A stretch of 9,453 nucleotides of DNA from CAYQZD01 sp964421875 (lineage in GTDB: Bacteria > Electryoneota > Tariuqbacteria > Tariuqbacterales > Tariuqbacteraceae), in the NCBI GenBank assembly GCA_964421875.1, contig CAYQZD010000135.1, positions 1 to 9,453 of the forward strand. Direction: 5' to 3'. Shown here one piece after another: positions 5,662 to 9,453 of this stretch. A program made the position numbers and the translations under genes. Within the stretch, counting starts at the first letter, position 1, and every line of letters begins with the position of its first letter. Under the pieces are notes generated by a model. The model worked only from the letters and a program-made list of their open reading frames with translations. It was not told where the DNA came from and did no database searches.

Positions 5662-7671
5662 CTATTTCAACAGCAGTAATTTCTGCGTCTGAACCGATTT
5701 TCCTGCGGTCAATTTGACGAAATAGATACCGCTTGAAGCGTTGTAAGCATCCCAAACCATCCGATGCGCTCCGGCGGGATAGAAGCCTTGGGCGAGGACG
5801 GCGACTTCGCGGCCGGCGATGTCGTAAACCGCGAGTTTGATATTGCTTGCAGCTTGCAACTTGAAGCTGAGAGCTGTGGAGGCGTTGAACGGGTTGGGGC
5901 TTACCGAAAGGAATCTGAATCCCGAATCCTGAATCCTGAATCCCTCTTCATCATCATCCCAGCCGTATACATTCCATCCCTGGTCATGATTTTCAGGGGA
6001 ATCATCGAGCAGTTTCACAAACATAAAATCATCGGAGTCGGTTACTGAGTCCGGATATACCCCTATTTTACCCACATAGCTGTATCCGCCGGAGGGAGCG
6101 TATGCAGGGACATATTGGCTGAGTTCCCGGCTGACAGCCGCGCCTGCCGGAAGCGTAACATCCCTGCGGAGCAGTAAAGGCCCGTGAACCTGAGTATTGG
6201 GAAGAATGACTTCGGTCCAGACATCGAAGATGAACGCGCTATCGGTCATATTGTAGACCTCGGCGTCGAAGGCAAAACTTCCCCCGCCCGCTGGTATTAT
6301 AACAGGCGGATTGTGGGGAGTTAAAGTGATTCCGAGGGGAAGGGATGTGATTGTGATGGGCTGATATACCGCGTTTCTTTGCGGATTGGCGGAGCCCATC
6401 TGCCACTCGATTGTGACCTCTCTGGAGGAACAGGGAACATCCCATACCGCAATTGGACCTGATTTAGTGGCGAAGGCAATCATCAGAGTATCGTTTTGGG
6501 GAGGTATAATAGCTATTGTTTCCTGTATACCACGTCCATTAATAAAAACCGGGAAACCCGGAACTATTTCTATCGGATGAGTAAGATAAATGTAGGAATC
6601 ACCCATACTGAAAGCAAGCCACCCAAATTGCGAATCGTTGGTTCGCCAGATTGATATCTCACATTTACCCCCAGGTTGACTGGGATATTGCAGAGGAAAA
6701 CCGCCAAGTATACCACCATTTAGGTGATATACATAAAGATAATCCAATCCCGACTGGAACAATAATTCCGGTTCACCATCACCATCAACATCCCCGGCGG
6801 AAATATAATAGGCATGCCATGTGTCATAATGGATGGGCCAGGGTTGATTTATTTCCCCCCGCCAGTTCCAGACATAAACATTAAAAAAGTTAGATATTTG
6901 TTCACCCAAGACCATCGCGACATAAGTTCCGCGGTCAGTCGGTATCATAATTGGAGCGCTGTTGTAACTTTGATCGCGGATGGAAACCGGCCAGCCCGGA
7001 AGTTCCTGCCGGCCGCCAAGCTCCATTGCGTGTAAAAGATTGCGCGAAGTCCATAGTATGTCCGGAATATTGTTGCCGTTCATATTCCCTACTACCAAGC
7101 CGCCGCTGTAACTCGGAGGATCGGCTCCCCAGCCAATAGGAAAACCCGGATACTCCACACCGCCCGCATCCAGCGCGCGCAGAGAATCGTTCGCATATAA
7201 AAGCTCATAGCTCCCATCTTCGTCCAGGTCTGCCAGCGTGGGACTCTGAGTTTCAAGCGGCGGTATTAAGGCTCGGCTCAGGCTTGAATCAAGCCGACCG
7301 TCGATGTGCCAGACATACATTATACTTCGAGTGAATAAAAAGTCTCTGGAGCAACAGACGATTTCCGGGGAGCCGTCACCGTCGATGTCTCCCATTGAAA
7401 CACCGGAACAGAAAATATCTGAAATGGTTTGCGGCCAGCCGGGAAGCAACTCCCCATTTAGTCTGAAAATTGCAATACTCCTTGAACGGGCTGCGCCTAT
7501 AAGCCACCCATAGTTCGAGTCCTCATAGACCACAACCCCCTGCTTTTGAACGAGCGAACTATAAGAGCCGATGGTTTGGGGCCATCCGGGATGCATGGTT
7601 TGGGCGAAAACCAATTCCACGCCGATGAACAGAATGCACCCGACGGTAAAAATTATAGATTTATTGAACAT
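5662..7671 (-). CDS. T9SS-secreted FG-GAP/VCBS-like propeller protein
   Basis: The 669-residue protein has a signal peptide (residues 1-24, ending VFAQ). Up to about residue 415 it has a propeller-like domain with repeated (G/P)(W/F)P motifs (GWP at 78, GFP at 176, GWP at 226, PWP at 277, GFP at 324, GFP at 372). It also has calcium-loop-like motifs: DIDGDG at 95, DLDEDG at 148, the degenerate NMNGNN at 196, and DVDGDG at 294. These fit the FG-GAP/VCBS repeats found in integrin-like and polysaccharide-associated surface proteins. The conserved module (about 446-555) and a T9SS type A sorting domain (about 587-669) follow, both close in sequence to those of the neighbours although the front domain is unrelated. 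I chose ATG 7671 over the upstream in-frame ATG at 7692 because AAGGAG (7680-7685) lies 8 bases before it. A heptanucleotide repeat codes for the linker before the sorting domain. Ligand unknown. Confidence 0.92.
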   Translation of the reverse strand: MFNKSIIFTVGCILFIGVELVFAQTMHPGWPQTIGSYSSLVQKQGVVVYEDSNYGWLIGAARSRSIAIFRLNGELLPGWPQTISDIFCSGVSMGDIDGDGSPEIVCCSRDFLFTRSIMYVWHIDGRLDSSLSRALIPPLETQSPTLADLDEDGSYELLYANDSLRALDAGGVEYPGFPIGWGADPPSYSGGLVVGNMNGNNIPDILWTSRNLLHAMELGGRQELPGWPVSIRDQSYNSAPIMIPTDRGTYVAMVLGEQISNFFNVYVWNWRGEINQPWPIHYDTWHAYYISAGDVDGDGEPELLFQSGLDYLYVYHLNGGILGGFPLQYPSQPGGKCEISIWRTNDSQFGWLAFSMGDSYIYLTHPIEIVPGFPVFINGRGIQETIAIIPPQNDTLMIAFATKSGPIAVWDVPCSSREVTIEWQMGSANPQRNAVYQPITITSLPLGITLTPHNPPVIIPAGGGSFAFDAEVYNMTDSAFIFDVWTEVILPNTQVHGPLLLRRDVTLPAGAAVSRELSQYVPAYAPSGGYSYVGKIGVYPDSVTDSDDFMFVKLLDDSPENHDQGWNVYGWDDDEEGFRIQDSGFRFLSVSPNPFNASTALSFKLQAASNIKLAVYDIAGREVAVLAQGFYPAGAHRMVWDAYNASSGIYFVKLTAGKSVQTQKLLLLK
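5850..5877. repeat. Degenerate heptad tract in the sorting domain
   Basis: Units CAGCTTG, CAACTTG, AAGCTGA and GAGCTGT encode part of the SFKLQAAS segment, matching the tract at 3851-3878. Confidence 0.45.
5916..5943. repeat. Four tandem copies of a 7-bp unit inside a gene
   Basis: TGAATCC, CGAATCC, TGAATCC and TGAATCC follow each other without gaps. They code for the linker (FRIQDSGFR) between the conserved module and the sorting domain. Since 7 is not a multiple of 3, gain or loss of a single unit would shift the frame and remove the sorting domain. Confidence 0.85.
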
Positions 7672-7679
7672 AGCTGTAT

Positions 7680-7685
7680 CTCCTT
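7680..7685 (-). promoter_or_regulatory. Ribosome binding site fixing the start at 7671
   Basis: AAGGAG on the minus strand stands 8 bases before ATG 7671. It lies inside the longer frame beginning at 7692, which argues against that longer start. Confidence 0.75.
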
Positions 7686-7728
7686 TGAGCAAAATGGCTA
7701 TATAGCAATTTTTTATCTATTTTTGTAA

Positions 7729-7748
7729 GGGCGTTCAATTGAACGCCC
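7729..7748. repeat. Perfect 20-bp palindrome GGGCGTTCAATTGAACGCCC
   Basis: The two 10-base halves are exact reverse complements without a loop. It stands in the 112-bp gap between two minus-strand genes, flanked by GTAA and CTGC, close to the GTAGGG/CCCTAC ends of the element at 1834. No T-tract follows, so it is more likely a single REP-like unit than a terminator; an operator is also possible. Confidence 0.7.
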
Positions 7749-7783
7749 CTGCATTAAGTCAATTTCATTAAATGCATAATCCT

Positions 7784-9453
7784 CTATTTCACCAGCAGCA
7801 TCTTCCTCGTCCCGGTGAATTCCCCCGCCTTCAACCGCGCAAAATACACCCCGCTGGGCATTGCCGAGGCGTCCCATTCGACTTGATAGGTTCCCGCAGG
7901 ATGATATCCCTCCGCAAGCCTCGCCGCTTCCCGCCCGGAAATATCGTAGATTGCGAGTTTGACATTGCCTGCAGTATGCAGCTTGAAGCTGAGATCTGTT
8001 TCAGCGTTGAATGGATTGGGGGAGGCGGCAAACATTCCGACCGCCGACTGCCGACTGCTGACTGCCTCTTCATCATCCCATCCGAAAATCTCCCAGCTTT
8101 GAATGTAACTCGCGCCATCATATCCTGCCCGTTTCTCAAAGGGGAAATTGTCGGTGTTCAGCACCGAATCGGGATAGAAGCCGATATTACCGATATAAGT
8201 ATAGTTACCGGAAGGCGCGTATCCGGGAACCATTTGGCTGAGTTCCCGGCTGATAACTGCGCCAGGCGGGATGTTCAGGTTATTTCGATGCAGCAGAGGA
8301 CCGTGAACGTTCCCATTAGGCAATACCACCTCTGTCCACGCCTCGAAATTCACCGGATTAACCCCTAAGTTTTCAATAACTGCGTCATAGCTGAAAATCC
8401 CCCCTCCCGCCGGTAATATAATAGGCGGATTGTATGGAGTGAGGGTAATGTAAAGAAACGAAGTCTGAGCGCTCAGCCTAATCAGCCAGACATCATTACC
8501 GCCAGCGCCGAAAGAAGCTGTATATCCTGCGGCAATAAATCCACTATCAACGGTCTGTTCCACGCAATTAGCTCCCTCATTATCAACTCCCTCTAATGCC
8601 AGTGTCCATAATGTGTTTCCATCAGTATCCGTTTTGATAAAATACACATCTTTCTGATTCAATCCAGGGGACACAGTTGAACCGGCGAGAATAAATCCCC
8701 CATCCGCGCACACATCGACTGACTTGGCAATGTCGGCACCCGCCCCGCCATAGGTTCGAGTCCAGACAGTATCCCCGTTGGCGTCAGTCCTGACCGCATA
8801 TACATCGTTACGGCCGGTGGTATATGACTTAGTGCGCCCGCAAATAATATATCCTCCATCGATTGTTTGTCTGGAGTCCCAACCCATATCCACGTCGTCC
8901 TCATCGTAGGCTCGAGTCCATAATGTATCCCCGTTAGTGTCAGTTCTCACAGAATAGATGTCATAATTAATGTTACCAAGATTAACTAATGCGGAAATTC
9001 CCGCTATGAAATATCCTCCATCGCTCATCTGATGAACGCTGGTAGCGTAATTGATATTAATCGTTGCCTGACTTCGTCCATAGGTTCGTGTCCAAAGAGT
9101 ATCCCCGTTGCTATCAGTCTTCACCAAGTAGAAATCTTCAATAACTGAAGGAACTGTAATATATGAAGCGGTACTGCCTGCTATGATATATCCCTCATCT
9201 GATGTTTGCTGCACTGAATAGCAGTATTCGCAGTCGCTTCCTCCATAGGTTCGTGTCCAAAGCGAATCGCCATTGGCGTCGGTCTTTACCAGATAGACAT
9301 CACTTATACCAGCGGAGTATGAACATGTGTAGCCGATAACTATATAGCCGCCATCGCTCGTCTGTTGAACACTGTAGCCTTCATCGTGATCCTGTCCCCC
9401 GTAGGTTCGTGTCCAAATCGTATCCCCGTCAGCGTCGGTCTTAATCAGATAGA
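7784..9453 (-). CDS. T9SS-secreted propeller-repeat protein, 5' end outside window
   Basis: The frame is open from the TAG at 7784-7786 to the right edge (about 555 codons); the GTG at 9214 is internal, not a start. It shows the last nine or so residues of one repeat, then six full repeats of about 51-58 residues (D-x-LWTRTYGG, SVQQT-x-DGGYI, YLVKTD-x-x-G). The conserved module follows (about 8123-8455), then a WEIFGWDDEE motif and the T9SS type A sorting domain (SPNPFN, YDISGREAA, GVYFARL). If the propeller has seven blades like the protein at 3663-5480, the partial repeat is blade one. The start then lies roughly 200 bp beyond the edge, counting the rest of that blade and a signal peptide. 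Two blades carry short insertions. The product is expected to be secreted or surface-attached; its ligand is unknown and no catalytic motif is visible. Confidence 0.9.
   Translation of the reverse strand, partial: YLIKTDADGDTIWTRTYGGQDHDEGYSVQQTSDGGYIVIGYTCSYSAGISDVYLVKTDANGDSLWTRTYGGSDCEYCYSVQQTSDEGYIIAGSTASYITVPSVIEDFYLVKTDSNGDTLWTRTYGRSQATININYATSVHQMSDGGYFIAGISALVNLGNINYDIYSVRTDTNGDTLWTRAYDEDDVDMGWDSRQTIDGGYIICGRTKSYTTGRNDVYAVRTDANGDTVWTRTYGGAGADIAKSVDVCADGGFILAGSTVSPGLNQKDVYFIKTDTDGNTLWTLALEGVDNEGANCVEQTVDSGFIAAGYTASFGAGGNDVWLIRLSAQTSFLYITLTPYNPPIILPAGGGIFSYDAVIENLGVNPVNFEAWTEVVLPNGNVHGPLLHRNNLNIPPGAVISRELSQMVPGYAPSGNYTYIGNIGFYPDSVLNTDNFPFEKRAGYDGASYIQSWEIFGWDDEEAVSSRQSAVGMFAASPNPFNAETDLSFKLHTAGNVKLAIYDISGREAARLAEGYHPAGTYQVEWDASAMPSGVYFARLKAGEFTGTRKMLLVK
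7972..7999. repeat. Degenerate heptad tract in the sorting domain
   Basis: Units CAGTATG, CAGCTTG, AAGCTGA and GATCTGT encode part of the SFKLHTAG segment, matching the tracts at 3851-3878 and 5850-5877. Confidence 0.4.
8038..8065. repeat. Four tandem copies of a 7-bp unit inside a gene
   Basis: CGACCGC, CGACTGC, CGACTGC and TGACTGC are contiguous. They encode the SSRQSAVG linker between the conserved module and the sorting domain, the same protein position as the unrelated heptamer array at 5916-5943. Confidence 0.85.
8465..9453 (-). repeat. Six and a fraction propeller-type coding repeats
   Basis: Six full units and the end of a seventh follow the same pattern as the repeats at 4329-5414 and 2881-3488. 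Units three and four from the edge-side partial one are longer (about 55 and 58 residues) because of insertions before the D-x-Y segment. Confidence 0.85.

Noticed and set aside
7692..7692. ATG 7692 as the start of the FG-GAP protein
   Set aside because: It would place AAGGAG inside the coding region and add polar residues before the signal peptide; ATG 7671 has ideal spacing.
7772..8368. A 198-codon plus-strand open frame
   Set aside because: It is antisense to the conserved module and sorting domain of the partial gene ending at 7784; its composition follows from that coding strand.

Overview
The window most likely comes from an uncultured bacterium of the FCB superphylum (Zixibacteria, WOR-3, Cloacimonetes, Marinimicrobia or a similar lineage). 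Four neighbouring genes encode large secreted proteins that end in a type IX secretion (T9SS) type A sorting domain (PNPFN motif, GVYF-x-KL, and a C-terminal K/R-x-LL-x-K). This domain is characteristic of that superphylum. The placement is inferred from protein style only, because no rRNA or marker gene is present.

Layout. Positions 1-600 hold no recognisable gene, only two hairpin elements. Positions 601-1752 (+) encode a membrane-anchored metallophosphoesterase with a complete metal-binding motif set. Positions 1753-2184 form a convergent gap packed with short palindromic repeats. From 2185 to the right edge everything lies on the minus strand: a broken gene (2185-3560), an intact 605-residue protein (3663-5480), an intact 669-residue protein (5662-7671), and a gene running off the right edge (7784-9453).

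The four minus-strand genes are paralogous in their C-terminal halves. Each has an N-terminal propeller-like repeat domain, then a conserved module of about 110 residues, then the sorting domain. In three of them the front part is built from ~52-residue repeats of the type D-x-LWTRTYGG...DGGYIIAGYT...DVYLIKTD-x-x-G. In the fourth it is an FG-GAP/VCBS-like propeller with calcium-loop motifs. The intact repeat protein has seven blades. The edge gene shows six plus the tail of one more, so its start probably lies about 200 bp outside the window. The broken gene has only four blades, and it carries a one-base deletion next to the signal peptide and an in-frame TAA inside the conserved module.

The spaces between genes hold several families of small palindromes, many flanked by GTAGG/CCTAC ends. 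Some pairs differ by changes on both arms that preserve pairing. Heptanucleotide tandem repeats occur inside two of the secreted-protein genes at the same linker. No CRISPR array, tRNA, rRNA, transposase or T9SS machinery gene was seen. The window looks like a locus of surface or secreted proteins that duplicate, recombine and decay, rather than an enzymatic pathway. No direct link between the phosphoesterase and the secreted proteins is visible.
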